A stretch of 8,102 bases of DNA from positions 1 through 8,102 of the forward strand of contig CAYJXJ010000198.1 of assembly GCA_964374095.1 (NCBI GenBank), written 5' to 3'. The position numbers and the translations under genes are program-made. The stretch is from CAYJXJ01 sp964374095. GTDB taxonomy: Bacteria; Elusimicrobiota; Elusimicrobia; UBA1565; UBA9628. Shown in pieces: positions 1 to 6,820 of this stretch. The notes beneath the pieces were generated by a model. The model worked only from the letters and a program-made list of their open reading frames with translations, was not told the origin of the DNA and did not search any database. The stretch's first letter is position 1, and each line of letters begins with the position of its first letter.

Positions 1-84
1 TCTGGCCACTACGCGCGCAAGACCCGCCTCATCCTTGAAGCCCGGATGCGCCTGGGCAGGGCTTCCCAGGAGGCGGCGCCGTGA
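1..84 (+). CDS. 3' end of an unidentified upstream gene
   Basis: Frame 1 is open from the window edge to a TGA at 82-84, giving 27 codons of a basic, Arg/Ala-rich C-terminal tail (it begins SGHYARKTRL and ends ASQEAAP). The case that it is coding is its position: its TGA shares four bases (GTGA, 81-84) with the GTG start of nadE, the same junction seen between nadE and pncA, so it is probably the preceding gene of the same operon and translationally coupled. The tail is too short and generic for me to name the family. It could be another NAD-metabolism gene, but that rests on context only. Confidence 0.6.
   Translation, partial: SGHYARKTRLILEARMRLGRASQEAAP
68..73 (+). promoter_or_regulatory. 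Ribosome binding site of nadE
   Basis: A full AGGAGG lies seven bases before the GTG at 81. It supports GTG 81 as the nadE start although it lies inside the upstream coding sequence. Confidence 0.75.
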
Positions 85-2051
85 AGATCGTGAGGGTCGG
101 CGCCGCGACGCTCAACCAGACCCCGCTCGATTGGGACGGCAATCTCGCGCGCCTACAAGCCGCCCTCGAAGCGGCGCGCGCCGCGGGCGTCTCGGTCCTC
201 TGCCTCCCCGAATTGTGCGTGACGGGCTATGGGTGCGAGGACCTCTTTCATTCCGAGTTCGTCCACGAGACCGCCTTCGCCCAACTCGAGAAGCTCCTGC
301 CGCTCACCCGGGGGCTGATCGTGGGCCTGGGACTGCCGGTCTTTCACGACGGCTGCGTCTTCAACGCCGCGGCCCTCTGCTGTGACGGCAAGCTCATAGG
401 CCTGGCGGCCAAGAAATTCCTCGCCGGCGACGGCATCCATTACGAACCCCGATGGTTCAAGCCTTGGGCCGCCGGGGTGAGCAACCTCCTCCCGCGCCCG
501 GACCGCAAGGTCCCCTTCGGCGACTTGCTCTTTGACTGCGGGGGCCTCGAGATCGGCTTTGAAATCTGCGAGGAGGCCTGGGTCTCCAACCGCCCCGGGG
601 CGGCTCTCGCCTTGAAGGGCGCCGACGTGATCATGAACCCCTCGGCCAGCCACTTCGCCTTCGGCAAGATCGACACGCGGCGGCGGTTCGTGACCGAGGG
701 GTCCCGGGCCTTCGGCGTGGCTTACCTCTACGCAAACCTCCTGGGAAACGAGGCCGGGCGCGTCATCTACGATGGGGGCTGCCTGATCGCCTCCGGAGGC
801 AAGCTCCTGGCCCAAGGCCCGCGGTTCTCCGCCAAGGACTGGAACCTGACCTGGACGGATGTCGATATATCGCTCAACCGCATGAACCGGTCCCGCACGG
901 GAAGCTACGCCCCTCAGCTCCTCTCCAATGACCCCAGCGTGGTGCGCGCCGAGTTCTCCTTCCCCCCGCCCCCGGCCCCGAGCACGCCGCAGCCACCCGC
1001 GGCCTGGGAGTCGGGACCCCGGGTGAAAGAGGAAGAGTTCACCCGGGCCGTGGCGCTCGGGCTTATCGACTACCTGCGGCGCTGCGGGGCGCGGGGGTTC
1101 GTGGTTTCGCTGAGCGGCGGCGCGGATTCCTCCGCCGTGGCGTGTTTGGTGTTCTTGGCCGTTCGCATGGCGCTTTCAGAACTCGGGCTGGACGGCTTGC
1201 GACGCAAGCTCCCACGAGTCCCTTGGACGGATGACGACAAGGAGCCGGCGCTGGTGCGCCGGCTCCTGGCGTTGGTTTATCAGGCCACCGACAATTCGGG
1301 CGGCGTGAGCCGCAGTTCGGCCCGCGCCGTGGCCGAAGCCCTGGGAGCCCAGTTCTTCGAATGGGAGATCGGCGGATTGGTGCGAGACTACAGTGGAATG
1401 GTCTCCAAAACCGTCGGGCGTCCCCTCACCTGGGAAGCCGACGACCTCGCCCTCCAGAACATACAGGCCCGGGTGCGCGCGCCGGGAGTCTGGATGCTCG
1501 CCAACATCCGCGACGCGCTCCTCTTGGCGACCAGCGACCGCTCCGAGGCGGCGGTGGGCTACGCCACCATGGACGGCGACACCTGCGGCGGCCTCTCCCC
1601 CATCGCGGGCATCGATAAGGCCTTCCTCCTGCAATGGCTGGGCTGGTTGGAGAAGGAAGGCCCGGACTTTTCCGGCCCGGTCCCCGCTCTCTCCCACGTC
1701 ACCGCCCAGAAGCCCACCCCCGAATTGCGGCCCGCCGCGGCCGCCCAGGCCGCCGAGAAGGACCTCATGCCCTATCCCGTCCTGGACGCCATCGAACGCG
1801 CCTTCGTGCGGGACAAGCGCTCCCCCAAGGAGATTCTCGACGTCGTGGCCCGGCAGTTCCCCGAACACGACCGCCGGACCCACCGCGGCTGGGTCGACCG
1901 ATTCCTGCGCCTCTGGTGCCGCAACCAGTGGAAGCGGGAGCGCTACGCCCCGTCCTTCCACCTCGACGACGCCAACCTCGATCCCCGCTCCTGGTGCCGC
2001 TTCCCGATCCTATCGAGCGGGCTGTCGCGCGAGCTCGAGGAATTGAAGTGA
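81..2051 (+). CDS. nadE: Glutamine-dependent NAD+ synthetase
   Basis: This 656-residue cytoplasmic enzyme catalyses the last step of NAD synthesis: amidation of nicotinate adenine dinucleotide to NAD+ using glutamine and ATP (EC 6.3.5.1). Residues 1 to about 290 form a nitrilase-type glutaminase domain. The expected triad is visible as E44 (in CLPELCVTGY), K111 (AAKKFL) and C163 (EICEEAW). A Pro-rich stretch (about 294-307) leads into the synthetase domain, with the pyrophosphate-binding P-loop SGGADSS at 345-351. Further conserved blocks are LQNIQARVRAP (458-468), LLATSDRSEAAVGYATMDGD (481-500) and GGLSPIAGIDK (503-513). The length is in the usual range for the two-domain form. The GTG start is supported by AGGAGG at 68-73 and the GTGA overlap with the upstream gene. 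The 3' end overlaps pncA by GTGA (2048-2051), so the two enzymes are co-translated. No defect is seen in the reading frame. Confidence 0.97.
   Translation: MKIVRVGAATLNQTPLDWDGNLARLQAALEAARAAGVSVLCLPELCVTGYGCEDLFHSEFVHETAFAQLEKLLPLTRGLIVGLGLPVFHDGCVFNAAALCCDGKLIGLAAKKFLAGDGIHYEPRWFKPWAAGVSNLLPRPDRKVPFGDLLFDCGGLEIGFEICEEAWVSNRPGAALALKGADVIMNPSASHFAFGKIDTRRRFVTEGSRAFGVAYLYANLLGNEAGRVIYDGGCLIASGGKLLAQGPRFSAKDWNLTWTDVDISLNRMNRSRTGSYAPQLLSNDPSVVRAEFSFPPPPAPSTPQPPAAWESGPRVKEEEFTRAVALGLIDYLRRCGARGFVVSLSGGADSSAVACLVFLAVRMALSELGLDGLRRKLPRVPWTDDDKEPALVRRLLALVYQATDNSGGVSRSSARAVAEALGAQFFEWEIGGLVRDYSGMVSKTVGRPLTWEADDLALQNIQARVRAPGVWMLANIRDALLLATSDRSEAAVGYATMDGDTCGGLSPIAGIDKAFLLQWLGWLEKEGPDFSGPVPALSHVTAQKPTPELRPAAAAQAAEKDLMPYPVLDAIERAFVRDKRSPKEILDVVARQFPEHDRRTHRGWVDRFLRLWCRNQWKRERYAPSFHLDDANLDPRSWCRFPILSSGLSRELEELK
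2037..2042 (+). promoter_or_regulatory. Ribosome binding site of pncA
   Basis: GAGGAA in the last codons of nadE, five bases before GTG 2048. It identifies the GTG that overlaps the nadE stop as the pncA start. Confidence 0.65.
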
Positions 2052-2459
2052 AGACCGCGGTCATCCTCGTGGATCTCCAGGTCGACTTCATGCCGGGCGG
2101 CGCCTTGGCCGTAACGCAAGGAGATAAGGTCGTGCCCGTCGCCAACGCGCTCCTCGCCCGTAGCGGACTCTACGAGCTGGTCGTCGCGACCCAGGACTGG
2201 CACCCCCGCGGGCATGGAAGCTTCGCTTCCAGCCACCCCGGCCGACGACCGGGGGAGGTCATCAAGCTCCACGGACTCGACCAAGTATTGTGGCCGGATC
2301 ACTGCGTACAGGGCACCCTGGGGGCTGAACTACACCGAGACCTGCACTTGCCGCCGGGGAGTCGGGGGGTGCCCCAAAAGGGGGTCCCCAGAGGGAGAGC
2401 ACACCGAATAACAGCCCACACAAAAAATTTGATGTCGGGTGGGGGGGGGGGGGGGGTGT
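2048..2459 (+). CDS. pncA: Nicotinamidase, N-terminal part (broken by assembly gap)
   Basis: PncA hydrolyses nicotinamide to nicotinate and ammonia (EC 3.5.1.19), feeding the Preiss-Handler salvage route that ends at NadE, its upstream neighbour. The GTG start is in the GTGA overlap with nadE. Visible family features are the catalytic Asp D9 in VILVDLQVDF, the metal-binding TQDWHP (D50, H52), HGSFASSHPG (56-65), and WPDHCVQGT with metal ligand H85. The protein then matches the E. coli PncA pattern through HRDLH, and a Lys in QKG (codon 111, 2378-2380) falls about where the catalytic Lys is expected. After roughly 2380 the translation no longer resembles the family and ends in a 16-base G run and ten Ns. 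This is the first half of one gene whose second half is at 2558-2848. I regard the break as an assembly error rather than a true pseudogene. Confidence 0.88.
2298..2375 (+). repeat. Left copy of a direct repeat flanking the gap
   Basis: Positions 2301-2360 align without gaps to 2475-2534 (offset 174), with 46 of 60 bases the same by my hand count; similarity fades after about 2362. It encodes the WPDHCVQGT to HRDLH segment of PncA. It is most simply the same genomic bases read twice. Confidence 0.8.
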
Positions 2460-2554
2460 NNNNNNNNNNGTAACAGTGCTTACTGGGCACGGGGGGGGCT
2501 CAACAACACCGAGACTCCAACTTGCCGCGGGGGTGTGGTTTCTTCCCCCTTGGT
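2376..2554. other. Assembly gap with low-quality flanks inside pncA
   Basis: Ten Ns (2460-2469) are preceded by a G-rich run (16 consecutive G at 2441-2456) and A6/T3 homopolymers, and are followed by G- and T-rich sequence with in-frame stops. Protein similarity to nicotinamidase fades in from both sides, so the bases here should not be trusted. Part of the left flank resembles a sequencing adapter (see findings). Confidence 0.85.
2472..2549 (+). repeat. Right copy of the direct repeat flanking the gap
   Basis: This is an error-rich second copy of 2298-2375 at a constant offset of 174 bases, for example CAACACCGAGA versus CTACACCGAGA and a shared ACTTGCCGC. The left copy translates better as nicotinamidase at the start, while the right flank is better beyond about 2556. 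Confidence 0.8.
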
Positions 2555-2557
2555 TAA

Positions 2558-2848
2558 CACCCGACGGTTGATTCCTACAGCGGCTTCTTCGACAACGGGC
2601 GCCGGCGCGCCACGGGACTCGGCGATTACCTCAAGGATCGGGGCGTCGGCCGCGTCCTCGTCATGGGCCTGGCCACGGACTACTGCGTGCGCTGGACGGC
2701 CCTGGACGCCCGCTCGCTGGGGCTGGAGACCGTGCTGCTGGAGGACGGCTGCCGCGGCGTGGAGCTCAAAGCCGGAGACTGCGGGCGGGCCCTCGCCGAG
2801 ATGAAGGCCGCGGGGATCCGGCTCAGCAGCCTACCAGGTCTTGCCTGA
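2558..2848 (+). CDS. pncA: Nicotinamidase, C-terminal part (broken by assembly gap)
   Basis: This is the same frame as the N-terminal part, open from just after a TAA at 2555-2557 to TGA at 2846-2848. It resumes the nicotinamidase sequence at HPTVDSYSGFFDNGRR, the substrate-loop region. It then shows the active-site block VLVMGLATDYCV, whose nucleophilic Cys is codon 2684-2686, followed by EDGCRGVELK and a normal short C-terminus. Splicing the two parts with 174 bases removed gives 208 residues, close to E. coli PncA (about 213), and puts the Cys at residue 155. In-frame TAA codons at 2471-2473 and 2555-2557 lie in the low-quality flank and are probably miscalls. The gene ends convergently, overlapping the - strand gene at 2831 by 18 bases. 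Confidence 0.88.
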   Translation, partial: HPTVDSYSGFFDNGRRRATGLGDYLKDRGVGRVLVMGLATDYCVRWTALDARSLGLETVLLEDGCRGVELKAGDCGRALAEMKAAGIRLSSLPGLA

Positions 2849-3160
2849 GTCCCGGGCGATGAACGCGACGTCGGAGTACGCCTCGTCCTTCCAGGAATCC
2901 CCATAGGCCGATTGGAGGACGTCCTGGATGCGGAAGGCTTCGTAGTTCTTCCGGCGTCCCTCCGAGAAGGGACTGGCGAAGCGGACCGGGTGAGCCGTCA
3001 GGCGGGCTCTGAGGTCGTCGCGGCTCAAGCGGACCTTCAGTTTGCCGGCCTGACGAAATTCCAGCTCCGGGGCAACGGAGGCCCCTCGCGCCGAGAGGCA
3101 GAAGGCCGAGAACAGGACCGGGAGGACCCAATGCGATCGCCCGTGACGCATGATACTCAT
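2831..3160 (-). CDS. Small exported protein, molybdopterin-oxidoreductase-like half domain
   Basis: 109 residues. The start ATG at 3160 overlaps the stop of the preceding - strand gene (ATGA, 3160-3157); M4 is an alternative start. A signal peptide is likely: a basic N-terminus, hydrophobic WVLPVLFSAFCLSA, and a possible cleavage after ARG at 24-26. The Cys at 21 does not fit a lipobox. The mature part (KLKVRLSRDDLRARL, then YEAFRIQDVLQSAYGDSW, then DVAFIARDSG) resembles from memory the start of the sulfite-oxidase-like molybdopterin-binding fold found in periplasmic proteins, where a DGY-type motif and a second half normally follow. Here translation ends at DSGKTW, so if the family is right it is truncated. 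No cofactor Cys is visible. The gene overlaps the convergent pncA end by 18 bases. Coding is likely from the operon overlap; the family call is tentative. Confidence 0.6.
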   Translation of the reverse strand: MSIMRHGRSHWVLPVLFSAFCLSARGASVAPELEFRQAGKLKVRLSRDDLRARLTAHPVRFASPFSEGRRKNYEAFRIQDVLQSAYGDSWKDEAYSDVAFIARDSGKTW

Positions 3161-3594
3161 TGCGGGACATGCGGCGAGACGATTATTTCGACCCGACGGG
3201 AGCGGCGCAACAGGCTGATTCCCACGAGCGCCGGTCCGCCCACCGTGACGGCGTAGATCCAGCCATCAAGGATCTTGCCCTCGTGCCAGAGCATGAAGAA
3301 GCCCAAGGCCAGAATGGCCGCCCATAAGCAGGCCGCGCAGCCGAAGAACGCGCAGACATACCGCAGGAACCGGTCGGCTGTGGATTCCATCGACGTCGCT
3401 TCCGCCGCCGTCTCCGCCGTCGGCGCGGCTTCCGCCGGCGCGGCCAGACGTGACTCCTCGACCCCGGACTCCAGGGCGTGCCGGCCCCACAGCCACAACC
3501 CCAGCACGACGCACACGGAGATCAGCGCGCTGGCCTTGGGCTCCCCCTCTTTTTGGATCAGGAGCACAAAATCGAAGAGACCATGGGACGCCAC
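3157..3594 (-). CDS. Small membrane protein with PrsW-like HxxxD motif, probably 5'-frameshifted
   Basis: 145 residues from GTG 3594. It opens directly with a hydrophobic ASHGLFDFVLLI, then has further membrane segments at about 21-37, 77-102 and 111-129, with an Ala/Glu-rich loop (51-72) between the second and third and a basic tail (LRRSRR). HGLFD matches the HxxxD motif, normally the last of the three conserved motifs (EExxK, FxxxE, HxxxD) of PrsW-type intramembrane metalloproteases; the first two are absent. The start is unsatisfactory. The frame stays open upstream to a TGA at 3669-3667 with no ATG, whereas another frame gives MMLPLALFALAVLPAV from ATG 3670, so a one-base shift near 3620-3635 would join two hydrophobic halves into about 170 residues. 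Its stop overlaps the next gene by ATGA. It may be a remnant, a frameshifted gene, or a short non-protease membrane protein. Confidence 0.6.
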   Translation of the reverse strand: MASHGLFDFVLLIQKEGEPKASALISVCVVLGLWLWGRHALESGVEESRLAAPAEAAPTAETAAEATSMESTADRFLRYVCAFFGCAACLWAAILALGFFMLWHEGKILDGWIYAVTVGGPALVGISLLRRSRRVEIIVSPHVPQ

Positions 3595-3721
3595 GGCCAG
3601 CCCGAAGGTCCAGACCGGCGCCCACGGCCGGGAGCACGGCCAAGGCGAAGAGAGCCAGGGGGAGCATCATGGGCCGGGCATTCTGGCATTTTTTCCATAT
3701 CCGGAGCCTGCTCGGGCCGCC

Positions 3722-6700
3722 TCACCGGACCGTGCCGAGCTCCACGAAGGCCTTGTCGTTCATCACCACGAAGGGCCGGTCCTCGAATACAAGTCCGCCG
3801 CGCCCGTCGTGCTCGATGACCTGGAGCTTGCCCATCCCGAAACCCATGGGCCCCCGCGAGTAGTAGTGAGCCTGGAGCTTGTAGGGAGCGGCGCGCCGCT
3901 CCTTGGGCAGGCGGATCGTGAAGCACTCGGGGCCGTAGCCGGTCGTGACATCCGCATAGAGCTCGCCGCCCGAATTGAGCTGGGGGCTGGAATAGTAGGC
4001 ATGCCCGCCCTTCGCGTCCCGGATATGGAAATCCACGTCGTTGGCATCCGTTTCCCAGTTGAGGACAAACCGTATGGAGGGATCGCCCTCCCGCGTCCCG
4101 CCGGCCTTCTTCAGGAGTTCCAGGATCTCGCCCTCGCGGGTCGGCTCGGCCTTGATCCAGGCCGCGGCGGCCAGGCCCAGGTCCTCCCGCAGGATGCGGT
4201 CCACCCCGCGAAAGCGGTTATTCGGAAACCTGCGGGACAGAGCGGCCGCGATCGCCTCGAAGGCTTCCTTGTAACGGGCCCTTTTGATGAGGGCGAACGC
4301 GTAGAGGCGGTGGCTGGAGGGATGGTCCGGGCGGTTCTCCAGAGCCTTCTTAAACGAGTCGAGAGCCAGCTCGAGGGCCGCGCCCTTGAGGCGCTCGAGC
4401 CTCGCCCCCGCGAAACGCCGGAGGTCGGCCCGGTCGGGGAAGAGGTCGATGATCGAGCCGTAGGCGCGCGCCGCGTCGTCGCGGCGGCCGGCCGACTCCA
4501 GGACCTCGCCCAGGCCCACGAGCGCCATCACGTCACCCGGCGACTCGCCAAGCCATGCCCGCGCGGCTTCTTCGGCCTTCGAGGTCCTGCCGGCGGCGAT
4601 GTGGTCCATGATCCGCATGAATGTCCCGGTATAGGCCGGCTCGCCGCGCGCCTCCGGTCCTCCCGGAGGGGGCGCCACGGGGGAGGGGCCGGGCAAAAAT
4701 CTGGGCTGCGAGTGACGGCTGGGGCTGGGCGGGGGCCTAGACGGCCGGGGCGACTCCCGCGGGACCGGCTCCGCATCAAGGCTCGGGGCCTCCATCGCGG
4801 CGATGTGCTGTTCCTCCGTCGGCAAGGACTCCGGGGCGGAGTCCGCCCGCCGCCCCCGCATGGATGCGCTCTTGAGCGCTCCCACGTCACCCGCCGTCGG
4901 CAAGCGGGGGACAAACACCAGGTCCCGCCCGCCGCGCTTGGTGTTGCGGACTTGGGTTCCTTCCACAATCAGGATGTCCGATAGGGCGTTGCGGTCAAGG
5001 CCGTAACGGGCGAAGTCTTCCTCGGTCTCCAGGACCAGGAGCGCGGTGTACGGGGAAAGGACGCGCTTCTGGACGGAGAGTTGGACGATCTCTTCCCGAA
5101 TCCTGGCCTTGGCCTCTTTTCCATCGGCCTCGGAATGCCGGTTCAGCAGCCTGGCGATGGAGGCATTGGCCGCGGCGCGCTCCAGGAGCGGCCGGTCTTC
5201 AGCTTGAACGTTTGCTACGGAAACAGGGACATCCGCGCCGCCGAGCATGACCCGCAGCGGCCGGGAAGCCGGCAGGCGCGCATAAATGACGACTTCGTCT
5301 CCGGCCTGGACCCCGTCAAGTCTCGGCGGCCAATGCCAGGAGGCTCCCGCGACTGAAACGGCCAGGTTGGACTGAGTGGCGCCGGTGAGCTTGCGCCCGA
5401 TCTCGGAGGGATCCTTATCCCCGTCGGCTACGGTCCCGTCGCGGGGAAGGCCGGAGGCGACAAGCTTCCTGAGGACGGCCTCATCCCGGATTCCCCCGAC
5501 CGCGACGGCGTCAAGGCGTTCGACGCCGACGGCCTTAAGGCCGCGCGCCGCCGCGGCCAGTTCCTCGGGCTCCGCGGCCCCCGCGGTCGCCACGCCGTCC
5601 GTCATGAGGATGACGCGCTTCGCAGGCCGCTTCTTCAAGGCGTCTCGGGCCCAGACCAGGGCCTTGTTCAAGTCCGAGGCCCCGAGGGCGCGCCGGCTGC
5701 GGATGCGGCGGAGGTGCTCCTCCGTGAAGGCGCCCGCCCCTCCCTCATACACGGCCTCCACCTCCTGGTCGAAACAGGCGATGGTGACGGGCGTTTGAGA
5801 CCCCGCTCCCCGGGCGAGACCCGCGATCAAAATACCCAGGAGGCGGACCTGCTCCTTGAACCCCAGCCCGCGCGAGGCGCTCGTGTCAAAGAGAAGCAGG
5901 AGGGAGGGGACCTCGTCCGGCTGGGCCCGCACCACGGGCCGAACCCGCGCGACCACCAAGTCCTCGTGCCTCAGACCCGACGCCGGGCCGTTTTCCTGGG
6001 AAAGGCCGGCCTCGAAGTCGCGGTCCGGGACGAAGCGCGAGCGCTTCAACTCCCCGACCCTCTTGCCCCCGGAGGCCGCGGCAACGTCAAGCTCGCCCAC
6101 CTCGGGCAGCCCCCGCAGGGCCAGGGTGTAGGGAACGTCCGAACGCGCAAGCTCCTGGGAATAGGAGAGTATCAGTTCCTTCACCCCTCTCGGCGGGATG
6201 GGGAACACGCGCGCCGCGAACTCGTTGGCGGGGCCTTTTTCCAGGAGGGCGGGGTCCTGCCGGCGGTGGAGGAAATCCTCGTAGGCTTGGCGGGCCTTCT
6301 GAAGCTCGACCACCTCCCCCTCCTGCCAGCGTTCCTCCTGCTTCATCGCGAAGCGGCTGACCGACGCGCCCTGGGGCAGGACCATGCGGAAACGGCCCTC
6401 GATGACCCTGTCCCGCGGGTTCTGGAAGGAGAGCCGCAGCTCCGTGAAAGCGATGGGGCCCCGGATCACGGCCCGGGCGTGGAGCTTCGTCAATTGGAGC
6501 CCGGTTCCGTCCGAGGCGGTGAGGCTCACCGGCGTCTCCGGCGGGCGCGGCGGCAGGAAGGTTCCCGCGGCGCGGTCGAACTGGAAGGAGATTCCGCCTC
6601 CCCGCACATGCGGGGGCAGGATCGCCGACGGGGCTTCAACTCCCGCCTGCGCGTGAAGCTTCAGGCGGCCGCTCCCGAGCCGGACTGCTCCTAAAACCGC

Positions 6701-6733
6701 CAAGACCGCGGCGCAAGCAAGGCTTTTCCTCAT
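3722..6733 (-). CDS. Exported VIT-VWA-TPR-DUF2135 protein
   Basis: 1003 residues from ATG 6733. The frame extends to ATG 6799, but M6733 opens a signal peptide (MRKSLACAAVLAVLGAV, likely cut after HAQA at 30). Numbering from that Met: a VIT domain at about 71-193, with family-like RQAYEDFL, QDPALLEK and FPIPPRGVKELILSYSQEL. A VWA domain from about 276 has metal-site motif DTSAS (D283, S285, S287), SDL in place of the usual TDL (S353), and MTDG (D379). LSPYTALLVLE (559-569) is the block that typically follows VWA in VIT-VWA proteins. A Pro-rich linker spans about 658-698, TPR-like helical repeats about 704-838, and a C-terminal DUF2135 domain about 885-998 (VLNWETDANDVDFHI, HAYYSS, DVTTGYGPECFTI). 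The MIDAS suggests metal-dependent ligand or protein binding outside the cytoplasm. Substrate and partners are unknown. It heads the - strand cluster, 51 bases before ATG 3670. No enzyme motif is seen. Confidence 0.92.
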   Translation of the reverse strand: MRKSLACAAVLAVLGAVRLGSGRLKLHAQAGVEAPSAILPPHVRGGGISFQFDRAAGTFLPPRPPETPVSLTASDGTGLQLTKLHARAVIRGPIAFTELRLSFQNPRDRVIEGRFRMVLPQGASVSRFAMKQEERWQEGEVVELQKARQAYEDFLHRRQDPALLEKGPANEFAARVFPIPPRGVKELILSYSQELARSDVPYTLALRGLPEVGELDVAAASGGKRVGELKRSRFVPDRDFEAGLSQENGPASGLRHEDLVVARVRPVVRAQPDEVPSLLLLFDTSASRGLGFKEQVRLLGILIAGLARGAGSQTPVTIACFDQEVEAVYEGGAGAFTEEHLRRIRSRRALGASDLNKALVWARDALKKRPAKRVILMTDGVATAGAAEPEELAAAARGLKAVGVERLDAVAVGGIRDEAVLRKLVASGLPRDGTVADGDKDPSEIGRKLTGATQSNLAVSVAGASWHWPPRLDGVQAGDEVVIYARLPASRPLRVMLGGADVPVSVANVQAEDRPLLERAAANASIARLLNRHSEADGKEAKARIREEIVQLSVQKRVLSPYTALLVLETEEDFARYGLDRNALSDILIVEGTQVRNTKRGGRDLVFVPRLPTAGDVGALKSASMRGRRADSAPESLPTEEQHIAAMEAPSLDAEPVPRESPRPSRPPPSPSRHSQPRFLPGPSPVAPPPGGPEARGEPAYTGTFMRIMDHIAAGRTSKAEEAARAWLGESPGDVMALVGLGEVLESAGRRDDAARAYGSIIDLFPDRADLRRFAGARLERLKGAALELALDSFKKALENRPDHPSSHRLYAFALIKRARYKEAFEAIAAALSRRFPNNRFRGVDRILREDLGLAAAAWIKAEPTREGEILELLKKAGGTREGDPSIRFVLNWETDANDVDFHIRDAKGGHAYYSSPQLNSGGELYADVTTGYGPECFTIRLPKERRAAPYKLQAHYYSRGPMGFGMGKLQVIEHDGRGGLVFEDRPFVVMNDKAFVELGTVR

Positions 6734-6813
6734 AGACCTGATACCCCCGTCGTGCGGACGCTTCGTTCCACCCTTAACTCGACCCCGCAGGCGACCCATA
6801 GGTTCCGGTCTCG

Positions 6814-6819
6814 CGTATA
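6814..6819 (-). promoter_or_regulatory. Possible -10 element of the VIT-VWA gene
   Basis: On the - strand, CTATACG immediately follows the 20-base palindrome at 6821-6840. A -10 of TATACG would start transcription near 6807, about 75 bases before ATG 6733. That would leave the upstream ATG 6799 almost leaderless and favour ATG 6733. No good -35 is visible (CCAACT at 17-base spacing), so this is weak. Confidence 0.3.
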
Positions 6820-6820
6820 G

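Noticed and set aside
153..1961. - strand open frames of 220 and 261 codons opposite nadE
   Set aside because: These are shadows of the high-GC nadE gene, whose catalytic residues are all present on the + strand.
2441..2456. G16 run as a possible G-quadruplex or phase-variation tract in pncA
   Set aside because: It directly abuts the N run and follows adapter-like, low-quality sequence. A sequencing artefact explains it better.
3275..4984. Long + strand open frame of 569 codons
   Set aside because: It lies antisense to the TPR/DUF2135 part of the VIT-VWA gene, has a low-complexity Arg/Gly/Ala composition with no recognisable motif, and is a product of high GC. The - strand frame has clear domains.
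5714..6694. + strand open frame of 326 codons
   Set aside because: It is antisense to the VIT/VWA region, whose - strand translation shows intact family motifs. The + strand product is Arg/Pro/Gly-rich with no domain.
6734..6799. Upstream ATG 6799 for the VIT-VWA protein
   Set aside because: It would put 22 polar, basic residues in front of a clear signal peptide, and it lies within a few bases of the likely transcription start.
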